DNA of 64,000 bases, from the NCBI RefSeq assembly GCF_024055795.1, contig NZ_JAMXMY010000003.1, positions 186,001-250,000 of the forward strand, in the 5' to 3' direction. Within the stretch, counting starts at the first letter, position 1. Each line of letters starts with the position of its first letter. Below, piece after piece: positions 1 through 7,610 of the stretch. The stretch is from Actinoallomurus purpureus (GTDB lineage: Bacteria > Actinomycetota > Actinomycetes > Streptosporangiales > Streptosporangiaceae). Position numbers and translations under genes: made by a program. Under the pieces are notes generated by a model. That model ran no database searches. It worked only from the letters and a program-made list of their open reading frames with translations, and was not told the origin of the DNA.

Positions 1-2
1 CT

Positions 3-449
3 GTGCCGACCTACGATCACGCGTGCATCGTCTTTCAGCTGCTCCTGCAACTCGTCGGACTGGCCAAGGAGCGCGGGTGGGAGATCCTCACCGAGATGTC
101 GGTATTTCTGGGACCGCAACAGGACCGCTATCGGCCGGATCTGATCGTCGTTCGGCCTAAGCCGCGCATGTGGGGAGCCGGCCACATATATGGCGACCAG
201 ACACTCCTCGTGGCGGAGGTCGTGTCTCCCAGCAGCGTGGTCGATGATCACGAGGTGAAGCCACGGCACTATGCCGCCGCAGGGGTGTCGCTATGTCTGG
301 TGATCGACACGCTCACCGGAAAGGTCCGTCTGCTGTCCGATCCGGGGCAAGCGGGATATCGGCACGAGACCGATATCGTCCTCGGCGGTCTGCTCGATCT
401 GCCCGAGCCGTGGAAATTGACGCTCGACACCGCGGCCTTCACCGACTGA
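3..449 (+). CDS. Uma2-family PD-(D/E)XK endonuclease-like protein, probably 5'-truncated
   Basis: This reading frame of about 148 codons is open from the window edge. The first in-frame start is a GTG at base 3, but Uma2/DUF820 proteins are usually 180-200 residues, so the true N-terminus probably lies outside the window. The nuclease-fold core is visible: an Asp in 'YRPDLIVV' (about residue 45), then 'LLVAEVVSPSS' (Glu), then 'DDHEVKPRHYAAAGV' (Asp and Lys) leading into 'CLVID'. These proteins are numerous in actinomycetes and cyanobacteria, and their biological role is mostly unknown. No operon partner is visible; the next gene is convergent and only 9 nt away. Confidence 0.75.
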   Translation: MPTYDHACIVFQLLLQLVGLAKERGWEILTEMSVFLGPQQDRYRPDLIVVRPKPRMWGAGHIYGDQTLLVAEVVSPSSVVDDHEVKPRHYAAAGVSLCLVIDTLTGKVRLLSDPGQAGYRHETDIVLGGLLDLPEPWKLTLDTAAFTD

Positions 450-458
450 CCGAGACGT

Positions 459-890
459 TCAGGCGATCGTGCGCCAGGACTGCTCCTGGACGAGTTCGCG
501 GCTGCGCCAGCCGTCGGGTGTGCGGATCAGCCGGTGGTGGTACCAGCCACCGCCGCGGATGATCCCGGGCTCGGTCGCGGCGATCGTCGACCGTGAGGGG
601 GCGAGCGTGTCGGCGAACGACGCGCTGACCCGTGCCTCGTCGCCGTCGACCGCCATCGTCACCGCTCCGATCAGATGCTGCCGTCCGGGCCAGGCCGCCA
701 GCACCTCACCCAGCCAGCGCTTGATCGCTTCGCGGTCGCCGCTCACGCCGCCGGACGCGGAGAAGTCGATGGTCGCGTCCTCGGTGAAGACCGAGTCGAG
801 CAGCGCCCAGTCCCCGCCGTCCACCGCGCGGACATAGCGGGCGAGCAGCTCGCCGACCTCCAGCCGGTCGGCGATCTCCTGAACGTCCAT
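459..890 (-). CDS. SnoaL/NTF2-like protein
   Basis: A 143-residue single-domain protein of the NTF2/SnoaL-like fold. It opens with 'MDVQEIADRLEVGELLARYVRAVDGGDWALLDSVFTEDA', the typical helix-helix-strand start of this family. The rest alternates strands and ends with 'GGWYHHRLIRTPDGWRSRELV', the terminal hairpin of SnoaL_4-type proteins. The family includes polyketide cyclases, ketosteroid-isomerase-like enzymes and ring-hydroxylating dioxygenase beta-like proteins. The catalytic type cannot be told from sequence alone. It is divergent from the ABC exporter (91 nt spacer) and convergent with the Uma2-like gene. No pathway neighbour suggests a substrate. Confidence 0.75.
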   Translation of the reverse strand: MDVQEIADRLEVGELLARYVRAVDGGDWALLDSVFTEDATIDFSASGGVSGDREAIKRWLGEVLAAWPGRQHLIGAVTMAVDGDEARVSASFADTLAPSRSTIAATEPGIIRGGGWYHHRLIRTPDGWRSRELVQEQSWRTIA

Positions 891-981
891 TCCCGGATCA
901 TCCGTCTCACCGACCGGACGATCAATACCGGAACGGCCCTACGACCGGTGATCTCCTTTCCACGGAGGGACACTGCCCTCG

Positions 982-2976
982 GTGGCCACTGGGGGAGGCG
1001 TGATGCGACGTCGTTCGGCCGAGCGGGCGGGGAACGAGCCCGCACGGAAGGCCCCGGAAGGGACAGAGGAGGCGACCGCGGGGGAGGGCGCCGTCGTCGG
1101 GGCGATGGCCGCGGTGCCCTGGCAGGCGCACTTGGCGGAGCTGGCCTCGACGAGCCTGGCGGGCATGAGCCGCCGCCTGCCCACTCTGATCGGCGCGGCC
1201 ATCCGCCTCGCGTGGCGGGCAAGCCGGTTCGACACGGTGGTGACCATCCTGCTGAACCTCGCCGCCGGGGTGTTCACCGCGTACGGGCTCCTGGCGACGG
1301 CCGGCGTGCTGACCGCCCTGTTCGCCGGTGGGGCGACACCCGACCGGGTACGGGCGGCCCTGCCCTCGCTCGCGCTGGTCGCCGGTGCGGCGGCGCTGCG
1401 CTCCGGGCTGCAGGCGGGCGCGGGATGGGCGCAGGCCCGGCTGCGGCCGAAGGTCAACCGCATCGTCGAGACCCGTCTGTTCGACCTCACCACGCGGGTG
1501 GACCTGACGGCCTTCGACGACACCGACTTCCACGACGCCATGCACCGCGCCCGCCAGCAGGGCCTGTACGAGGCGTCGTCGGTCGTCCAGGAGGCGATCG
1601 ACATCCTGACCGGCCTCGTCGGGCTGACGGCGGCGGCCGGAGCGCTCGGCGTGCTCCATCCCGTGCTGCTGCCGCTGCTGCTGCTCACCGCCGTTCCCGA
1701 CGGCTGGGCCGCGGCGCGAGCGGCCCGCATGCGCTACCTGACCATTTTCACCCTGTCGCCGGTCCGCCGCCGCAAGTGGGTGCTCGCGGACCTGATGGCC
1801 GACCGGGACTCCGCGGCGGAGATCCGCGCCTTCACGATGCGCGGCTTCCTCGGCCGTGAACACGACCGCCTCGCCACGGAGGAGTGCGAGGTCCACGTGG
1901 CCCTGGCCCGTCGCCAGGCGGTGGCGCGGGTGATCGGTGAGATCGTCGGTGGCGTCGCGACCGGGGCGGTGTACGTCGCGCTCGGCGCGCTGCTCGCGAC
2001 CGGGTCCGTACCTCTCGCCGTCGCCGGCACCGCGGTCCTGGCGATCCGTACCGGCAAGACCTCCCTCGCGTCCCTGCTGTACGCGGTCAACCAGTGCTAC
2101 GAGTCGGGCCTGTACTTCGCGGACTATCTCGACTTCTGCGCCGAGGCCGAAGTCCGGATCCCCGAAGGACGGCACGGGCCGGCGCCGGCGACCTTCGACG
2201 TCATCACCGCCGAGGACGTCTGGTTCACCTATCCGGGCGCCGACGAGCCCAGCCTGCGCGGGGTCTCGGTCCGGATCCACGCGGGGCAGGTCGTCGCGCT
2301 GGTCGGCGAGAACGGATCCGGCAAGACCACCCTCGCCAAGATCCTGGCGGGCCTGTACCGGCCGGACGAGGGCGAGGTCCGCTGGGACGGCGTCCGCCTT
2401 TCCGAGGTCGACCTCGAACGCCTGCGCGAGAACGTCGCGATGATCCCGCAGGACTACACCCACTGGCCGATGACGGCACGGCACAACATCGCGATGGGCC
2501 GTACGCCCGACGACGCCCTGATCGCCGAGGCGGCCCGGGCGTCCGGCGCCGACGAGGTCATCGCGCCGCTGTCCCACGGGTACGGCACGCTGCTCGACCG
2601 GCGGTTCAAGGACGGTCACGAGCTGTCGGGCGGTCAGTGGCAGCGGATCGCCGTCGCCCGCGGCTTCTACCGGGACGCTCCGCTGCTCATCTGCGACGAG
2701 CCCACCGCGGCCCTGGACGCCCGCGCCGAACACGCGCTGTTCGAGCGCATCCGCGGCCATGCCGACGGCCGTACGGTGCTGCTCATCACGCATCGGCTCG
2801 CCAGCGTCCGCCACGCCGACCAGGTCTACGTCCTCGACCACGGCCGGGTCATCGAGGAAGGACCGCCCGCGGAGCTGCTCGCGGCGGGCGGCGTCTTCGG
2901 CGAGCTGTACGACCTGCAGGCCCAGGCCTACCAACTGCAGACGGAGCAGGCGGGCGGGCCGAACCCGCCCCGGTGA
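982..2976 (+). CDS. ABC exporter, fused permease and ATPase
   Basis: A 664-residue half-transporter. The N-terminal half carries hydrophobic membrane spans (for example around residues 85-115, 135-155 and 215-245). The C-terminal ATPase has Walker A 'GENGSGKTT' (about residue 440), signature 'LSGGQWQRIAVAR' (about 547), Walker B 'LLICDEPTAALD' (about 567) and H-loop 'ITHRLAS' (about 602). It should work as a homodimer or with a partner encoded elsewhere; the substrate is unknown. The start is ambiguous: GTG at 982 follows a GGAGGG, while ATG at 1003 follows GGGGGAGG at short spacing. It is not an obvious CydC/CydD despite lying about 2 kb from cydAB. Confidence 0.88.
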   Translation: MATGGGVMRRRSAERAGNEPARKAPEGTEEATAGEGAVVGAMAAVPWQAHLAELASTSLAGMSRRLPTLIGAAIRLAWRASRFDTVVTILLNLAAGVFTAYGLLATAGVLTALFAGGATPDRVRAALPSLALVAGAAALRSGLQAGAGWAQARLRPKVNRIVETRLFDLTTRVDLTAFDDTDFHDAMHRARQQGLYEASSVVQEAIDILTGLVGLTAAAGALGVLHPVLLPLLLLTAVPDGWAAARAARMRYLTIFTLSPVRRRKWVLADLMADRDSAAEIRAFTMRGFLGREHDRLATEECEVHVALARRQAVARVIGEIVGGVATGAVYVALGALLATGSVPLAVAGTAVLAIRTGKTSLASLLYAVNQCYESGLYFADYLDFCAEAEVRIPEGRHGPAPATFDVITAEDVWFTYPGADEPSLRGVSVRIHAGQVVALVGENGSGKTTLAKILAGLYRPDEGEVRWDGVRLSEVDLERLRENVAMIPQDYTHWPMTARHNIAMGRTPDDALIAEAARASGADEVIAPLSHGYGTLLDRRFKDGHELSGGQWQRIAVARGFYRDAPLLICDEPTAALDARAEHALFERIRGHADGRTVLLITHRLASVRHADQVYVLDHGRVIEEGPPAELLAAGGVFGELYDLQAQAYQLQTEQAGGPNPPR

Positions 2977-2986
2977 GCCCGGCGGT

Positions 2987-3658
2987 TCAGTGGCCGGCTG
3001 CGTGCCGCCGGATCCACTCGTACATCGCGACGCCGCTGGCCACCCCGGCGTTGATGGAGCGCGTGGAGCCGTACTGGGGGATGTGCAGGACGACGTCGGC
3101 GGCCTCCCGGGCCTCTTCGGACAGGCCCGGCCCCTCCTGACCGAAGAGCATGACGCACGCGGCCGGCAGCTTCGCGCTCTGAATCGGCCGGGACCCGGGC
3201 AGGTTGTCGATCCCGATGATCGGCAGGTCACGCTCGCGGCACCACTCCACCAGGTCACTCGTCGCCGGATGGTGGCGTACGTGCTGGTAGCGGTCGGTGA
3301 CCATGGCGCCGCGCCGGTTCCAGCGACGGCGGCCGACGATGTGCACCTCCGCGGCGAGGAACGCGTTGGCGTTGCGGACGACCGCGCCGATGTTGAAGTC
3401 GTGCTGCCAGTTCTCGACGGCGACGTGGAAGGGATGCCGCCGGGCGTCGAGGTCGGCGACGATCGCCTCGTTGCCCCAGTAGCGGTACTCGTCGACGACG
3501 TTGCGGCGGTCGCCGCCCGCGAGCAGCTCCGGGTCGAGCCTCGGGTCGTCGGGCCAGGGCAGCGGGTGCGGCCCGACGCCGGGCTCGTGCGGGGCGGGCG
3601 CCGTCACGGTCTCGGGCTCGGCGCTGTTCGGGGGAGGCGCTGCGACGTCGGACGTCAT
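2987..3658 (-). CDS. TrmH-family (SpoU) RNA 2'-O-methyltransferase
   Basis: A SPOUT methyltransferase of about 223 residues. All three SpoU motifs are visible: motif 1 'NIGAVVRNANAFLA', motif 2 'VMLFGQEGPGLSEEA', and motif 3 'IPQYGSTRSINAGVASGVAMYEW', which forms the trefoil-knot AdoMet pocket. The enzyme should transfer a methyl group to a ribose 2'-OH in tRNA or rRNA; the target nucleoside is not predictable here. I chose the ATG at 3658; an upstream in-frame ATG at 3670 would add four residues. It lies downstream of cydB on the same strand after a 55-nt gap and converges on the ABC exporter with a 10-nt gap. Confidence 0.88.
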   Translation of the reverse strand: MTSDVAAPPPNSAEPETVTAPAPHEPGVGPHPLPWPDDPRLDPELLAGGDRRNVVDEYRYWGNEAIVADLDARRHPFHVAVENWQHDFNIGAVVRNANAFLAAEVHIVGRRRWNRRGAMVTDRYQHVRHHPATSDLVEWCRERDLPIIGIDNLPGSRPIQSAKLPAACVMLFGQEGPGLSEEAREAADVVLHIPQYGSTRSINAGVASGVAMYEWIRRHAAGH

Positions 3659-3713
3659 GCGCCCGAGCATAGAAGGTGCCCGGACCGCCGCCGTCGTCCG
3701 GCGCGCAGGGGGC

Positions 3714-4721
3714 TCAGTCCGTCTCGGCCTCCCTGCTTCGCTGGAAGAGCGCGAAGAGCCAGACCAGCGACGGCACCAGGAGCACCAGCCCGACGAGGAC
3801 CGTGGCCAGCGTGGCGTGCAGGACGGTGGGCTGGGCGGCGGCGCCGGCCACGGTGACGTGCGGCGGCAGGAGGACGGGGTACTGCGCGACCGGCCAGCCC
3901 CAGATCACCGCGGCGACCGCGGTGGCGGCGGTGATCCTGGCCACGGCGTACCGCCGGATGACGAGCAGAGCCAGAGAGGCGACGCCGGCGACCGCGGACA
4001 GGATGACCACCGGGAGAGCGCGGCCGGTCAGGCCGTCGTACAGGCGTGGCGCGTCGTGGCGGAGGACGAAGATGCCGCCGATCACGACGACGCCCATGAC
4101 GGCCGCGGTGATGATCCCGCGACGGCGGAAGGCGTCCGCCAGTTCTTCGCCACCGTGCCGGCGGGCGTCACCGGTGAGGTAGACCGCCGCGAGGTACGCG
4201 GTGGTCCCGACCGCCAGCACGCCTCCGAGGATCGAGGTGGGGTTCCACCAGCTGCGGATCAGGTCCCCCCGGGCGAGGCCGGCCGGGACGCGCCCGGACG
4301 CCACTCCGCCCGCGACCGTTCCGAGGAAGAACGGGGTCAGGACGGAGGACAGCGCGAACGCGCCACCGAACAGCCGCAGCTGCCACAGCTCCGTGCTGGC
4401 CTTGCGGAACGCGAACGCCGAGCCGCGGGCGATGATGCCGAACGCCACCAGGGTCAGCGGAATGTACAGCGTGGAGGCCACCGACGCGAACACCGGCGGG
4501 AAGCAGGTCCAGAACAGCACGATCACGAAGATCAGCCAAACGTGGTTGGCCTCCCAGACGGGCCCGATCGAGTGCTCGATGAGACGGCGCTGGGCGAAGC
4601 CGCGCCGCGGCCCGCCCGCCAGGGCGTCCCAGAAACCCCCGCCGAAGTCGGCCCCGCCCAGCAGCGCGTACATCGTGATCCCGGCCCAGGCCAGGGCCAG
4701 CAGAAACTGCGCGGAGGTCAT
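3714..4721 (-). CDS. cydB: Cytochrome bd oxidase subunit II
   Basis: Subunit II of the quinol-oxidising terminal oxidase, 335 residues, with eight or more hydrophobic segments. The N-terminus 'MTSAQFLLALAWAGITMYALLGGADFGGGFWD' is diagnostic: the GGADFGGGFWD stretch is conserved in CydB. It pairs with CydA to reduce oxygen to water using menaquinol, without proton pumping. The ATG overlaps the stop of a mini-ORF (ATGA) that chains back to cydA, so translation is probably coupled. cydC/cydD assembly genes are not in the window. Its first 13 codons are echoed in the cydA-cydB junction (see 4718-4797). Confidence 0.95.
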   Translation of the reverse strand: MTSAQFLLALAWAGITMYALLGGADFGGGFWDALAGGPRRGFAQRRLIEHSIGPVWEANHVWLIFVIVLFWTCFPPVFASVASTLYIPLTLVAFGIIARGSAFAFRKASTELWQLRLFGGAFALSSVLTPFFLGTVAGGVASGRVPAGLARGDLIRSWWNPTSILGGVLAVGTTAYLAAVYLTGDARRHGGEELADAFRRRGIITAAVMGVVVIGGIFVLRHDAPRLYDGLTGRALPVVILSAVAGVASLALLVIRRYAVARITAATAVAAVIWGWPVAQYPVLLPPHVTVAGAAAQPTVLHATLATVLVGLVLLVPSLVWLFALFQRSREAETD

Positions 4722-4797
4722 GGCGTGTACTCCGTGGCGGTCACGGGGTGCACTCCTCGGCCCAGGCCGGCAGCGGGAGGCGCTGTGCGGTGGTCAC
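4718..4797 (-). other. cydA-cydB junction: two chained mini-ORFs made of cydB-start and cydA-end echoes
   Basis: Two short frames link cydA to cydB by 4-nt overlaps. The cydA stop overlaps a GTG (GTGA) opening MTTAQRLPLPAWAEECTP (4741-4797). Its stop overlaps a second GTG opening MTATEYTP (4718-4744), whose stop overlaps the cydB ATG (ATGA). The first mini-ORF begins like CydB (MTSAQFLLALAWA; 8 of 13 residues match) and ends like CydA (WAEEYTP; 6 of 7 match). Both parents carry the same 8-mer CTGGGCCG at the switch point. At DNA level, 27-nt near-identical copies (one mismatch) lie at 4739-4765 and 4792-4818. Nothing shows whether the peptides are stable; a coupling role or a simple deletion scar are both possible. 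Confidence 0.8.
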
Positions 4798-6149
4798 GGG
4801 GTGTACTCCTCGGCCCAGCCTTCCTGGGGAGCGGTGACCGGCTGTCTCCCCAGGTGGCGCAGGACGTAGACGGCCGCGACCGTCAGCACCGTGTAGACGG
4901 CCAGCACCGCGACCAGGCCGACCCACAGCCCCGGCGCCGGGTTGACGGCGTCGGCGGTGCGCTGGTGCTGCCAGACGATCCAGGGTTGCCGCCCTACCTC
5001 GGTGGTGACCCAGCCGGCCTCGAGGGCGACGACCGAGGCCAGTCCCGAGATCGCCGTCAGGCGCAGGAACCAGCGGGAACGCGGCAGGTCCCGGCGTCGC
5101 CACCAGGCGAGCGCCAGCCAGGCGCCGAGCAGCACCAGGCCGAACCCGATCGCCACCATCACCTGGAAGCCGAGATGGACCGGATTGATCGGTGCCCGAT
5201 CGGCGACCGGGACCTTGTCCAGCCCCTGGACGACGGTGCCGGGCCGGTAGCCGACGAGCAGGGACAGCGCGTCCGGGATGCGCACGGCGTACCGCATCCG
5301 CCCGTCGATGTACGCGCCCCCGATCGACAGGGGGACATGCGATCCCGTGTGGTTCAGACCCTCGATCGCGGCCAGCTTGGGCGGCTGGTCGGTCGCCAGG
5401 AATCTCGCCATCGAGTCGCCGACCACCACCTGCACGGGCGCGACGATCGCGGCGGCGGTGAACGGCAGCAGCAACCCGATCCGGTGATACCGGTCCCGCC
5501 GTCCGCGCAGCATTCCGACGGCGTACACACCGGCGATCCCGAAACCGGCGACCATGAAGGCGGCCAGGATCATGTGGAGGGCCTGCGGTGGCATGGCGGG
5601 GTTGAACATCGCCTTCCAGGGCCGCACGTGAGTGACCTTCCCGTTGACCAGGTCGAAGCCGCGCGGCTGGTTCATCCAGGCGTTCGCCGAGACGACGAAG
5701 AACGCCGACGCCACCCCGGCCACGCAGACCGCCAGCCCGGCCAGCAGGTGCCGGTGGGGCGGCAGCCGGTCCCACGCGTACAGGTAGATGCCCACGAAGA
5801 TCGCCTCGATGAAGAAGGCGAACCCCTCCAGCGCGAACGGCAGGCCCAGGACCTGGCCGTACGTCCCCATCAGGCCGGGCCACAGCAGGCCCATCTCGAA
5901 GGACAGGATCGTGCCGGAGACGGCGCCGACGGCGAACAGGACGCCCATCACCTTCGCCCAGCGGTGCGCGAGCCGGGTGTAGTCCTCGTTTCCCGTACGG
6001 TGGCCGCGCCACTCGGCGAAGACGGTGAACGCCGGCATGCCCACCCCGAAGCAGGCGAGGATGATGTGCCAGCCGAGGGAGAAGGCCATCTGCCCCCGGG
6101 CCGCCATCAGATCGCCCGGAGTCGCCGCGACCGCCGGAAGTGCGAGCAT
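4794..6149 (-). CDS. cydA: Cytochrome bd oxidase subunit I
   Basis: Heme-bearing subunit I, 451 residues, which is the short Q-loop length class (E. coli CydA is about 520). The sequence shows an early His in 'FSLGWHIILACFGVGMP', a heme ligand region, and the family motif 'GRQPWIVWQ' near residue 350. Many membrane spans are visible. I chose the ATG at 6149 because GAGGAG lies about 7 nt upstream and the N-terminus then matches the family; the frame stays open for 32 more codons upstream. The C-terminus 'VTAPQEGWAEEYTP' is echoed twice in the junction with cydB. It is divergent from the winged-helix gene. Confidence 0.94.
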   Translation of the reverse strand: MLALPAVAATPGDLMAARGQMAFSLGWHIILACFGVGMPAFTVFAEWRGHRTGNEDYTRLAHRWAKVMGVLFAVGAVSGTILSFEMGLLWPGLMGTYGQVLGLPFALEGFAFFIEAIFVGIYLYAWDRLPPHRHLLAGLAVCVAGVASAFFVVSANAWMNQPRGFDLVNGKVTHVRPWKAMFNPAMPPQALHMILAAFMVAGFGIAGVYAVGMLRGRRDRYHRIGLLLPFTAAAIVAPVQVVVGDSMARFLATDQPPKLAAIEGLNHTGSHVPLSIGGAYIDGRMRYAVRIPDALSLLVGYRPGTVVQGLDKVPVADRAPINPVHLGFQVMVAIGFGLVLLGAWLALAWWRRRDLPRSRWFLRLTAISGLASVVALEAGWVTTEVGRQPWIVWQHQRTADAVNPAPGLWVGLVAVLAVYTVLTVAAVYVLRHLGRQPVTAPQEGWAEEYTP

Positions 6150-6331
6150 GAGCGGCTCCTCACGGTCCGCAGGGGTCGTACCGGCCGGGCGTCGGCGCGT
6201 ACGGACACGACATTTGCTTCGTCTACCCGCGCAGCGTGATCCCACGCGCGCTCCCCGGCGCCGACTTTCCCGCAGGTCCGCTGGTCACCGGCGTTCTCCC
6301 GCAGAATTCCGGATTCCGCGATAATCGGCGG

Positions 6332-7507
6332 ATGAGCGTACGGGCGATCAAGGCCGAGGAGCGCCGTGCGCGTCTCGGGACACGTCACCACCTGGCGGCT
6401 CCGGCGGACACCGCGGTAGACGTCGCCCGGGCACTGGTGGCCCTGCACGGCACCGACCCGGCGTCGGTGCACCTCGCGGCGACGGCCCGGATGCGCGATC
6501 CCGACGTCGGCGCCGTCGAGAAGGCGCTGTACGACGACCGCCTGCTGCTGCGGATGCTGGCCATGCGGCGGACCGTCTTCACGGTCCTGGCCGAATTCGT
6601 CCCGGTCGTCCAGGCGGCCTGCTCCGACGACGTGGCCCGGCGCGAGCGCAGGCGCACCCTGCAGCTCATCGAGCAGGCCGGTCTGGGGGACGACGCCTGG
6701 CTCCGCGAGGTCGAGGAGGCCACGGTCGCGGCGCTGCGGGCCCGCGGCGAGGCGTTCACCGCCGACCTGTCCGCCGACGTACCGCGGCTCAAGGAGCGCA
6801 TCCTCCTGTCGGAGGGCAAGGCGTACGAGGCAAGGCCGACCATCGCCAACCGGGTCCTGCTCGGCCTGGCCGCCGAGGGACGCGTCATCCGGGGCAGGCC
6901 ACGGGGTTCCTGGACGAGCAGCCAGTTCAGCTGGTCCCCGATCGAGGCGTGGCTGCCCGGCGGCCTGCCGGGCATCCCCGTCGACGAGGCGCGGGCCGAG
7001 CTGATCCGCAGGTGGCTCGCCGCGTACGGGCCGGGGACCGCCGCCGACCTCAAATGGTGGACCGGTCTCACCCTGACCGAGGTCAGGAAGGCCCTGGGGC
7101 GGATCGCCGTCGAACGGGTGGACGTCGACGGCGAGGACGGATACCTCCTGGCCGACGACATGGACCCGGTGCCCGACCCCGGGCCGTGGGTGGCGCTGCT
7201 GCCCGCTCTCGACCCGACGGTCATGGGCTGGGCCGGCCGCGACTGGTATCTCGGGGAGCACGGCCCGCTGCTGTTCGACCGCAACGGCAACGCCGGACCC
7301 ACGGTCTGGTGCGACGGGCGGGTCGTCGGCGGCTGGGCGCAGCGCACGGACGGCGAGGTCGTGTACCGGCTCCTGGAGGACATCGGCGCGGAGGCCGCCT
7401 CCGCCGTCGCGGCCGAGGCCGCCCGGCTCACCACATGGCTGGGATCGGTCCGGCTCGCGCCCCGAGCCCGTGGCCGCTCTCCGGTGGAATCCGACCTGGT
7501 GGCGTGA
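6332..7507 (+). CDS. Winged-helix DNA-binding protein of the AlkZ-like (HTH_42) family
   Basis: A 391-residue protein resembling the AlkZ/YcaQ family, whose studied members are DNA glycosylases that unhook interstrand crosslinks. Supporting segments are 'DPASVHLAATARMRDPDVGAVEKALYDDRLLLRMLAMRRTVFTV', the central winged-helix tract, 'EAWLPGGLPGIPVDEARAELIRRWLAAYGPGTAADLKWWTG', and the C-terminal 'GPLLFDRNGNAGPTVWCDGRVVGGWAQ'. By eye the catalytic Q-x-D segment of E. coli YcaQ (LLQID) aligns with 'LHGTD', so the Gln appears absent; that alignment is uncertain. Start ATG at 6332; in-frame codons upstream to 6236 are open but lack a clear ribosome site. It converges on hrpA. Confidence 0.75.
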   Translation: MSVRAIKAEERRARLGTRHHLAAPADTAVDVARALVALHGTDPASVHLAATARMRDPDVGAVEKALYDDRLLLRMLAMRRTVFTVLAEFVPVVQAACSDDVARRERRRTLQLIEQAGLGDDAWLREVEEATVAALRARGEAFTADLSADVPRLKERILLSEGKAYEARPTIANRVLLGLAAEGRVIRGRPRGSWTSSQFSWSPIEAWLPGGLPGIPVDEARAELIRRWLAAYGPGTAADLKWWTGLTLTEVRKALGRIAVERVDVDGEDGYLLADDMDPVPDPGPWVALLPALDPTVMGWAGRDWYLGEHGPLLFDRNGNAGPTVWCDGRVVGGWAQRTDGEVVYRLLEDIGAEAASAVAAEAARLTTWLGSVRLAPRARGRSPVESDLVA

Positions 7508-7549
7508 GGTCCCGGGCCGAGTGCCGGGACGCCGAGCCGCTGCGCGCGG

Positions 7550-7596
7550 TTATGTGGCGGTGGCTCGGTCCAGGGCTTTCGGGATGCGCTGAGTTC
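7550..7596 (-). pseudogene. Echo of the hrpA 3' end
   Basis: Read on the minus strand, this stretch encodes RIPKALDRATAT followed by TAA. The true hrpA end just upstream encodes RILKALDQASAT followed by TAG. About 40 of 46 nt match between the two copies (offset 61 nt) and the reading frame and stop are kept. One difference is synonymous (AAA/AAG). It looks like the tail of a second, diverged hrpA copy that was otherwise deleted. A 6-bp hairpin (CCCGGT/ACCGGG, loop CTC) lies between the two tails and may help terminate hrpA. Confidence 0.7.
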
Positions 7597-7610
7597 CCGG
7601 TGAGACCGGG

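Noticed and set aside
982-2976. CydC/CydD cytochrome bd assembly transporter
   Set aside because: It is a single homodimer-type half transporter on the opposite strand, separated by TrmH, with no CydCD-specific text recognised.
3501-6239. Long open frame opposite cydAB
   Set aside because: Antisense composition only; cydA and cydB are unmistakable on the other strand.
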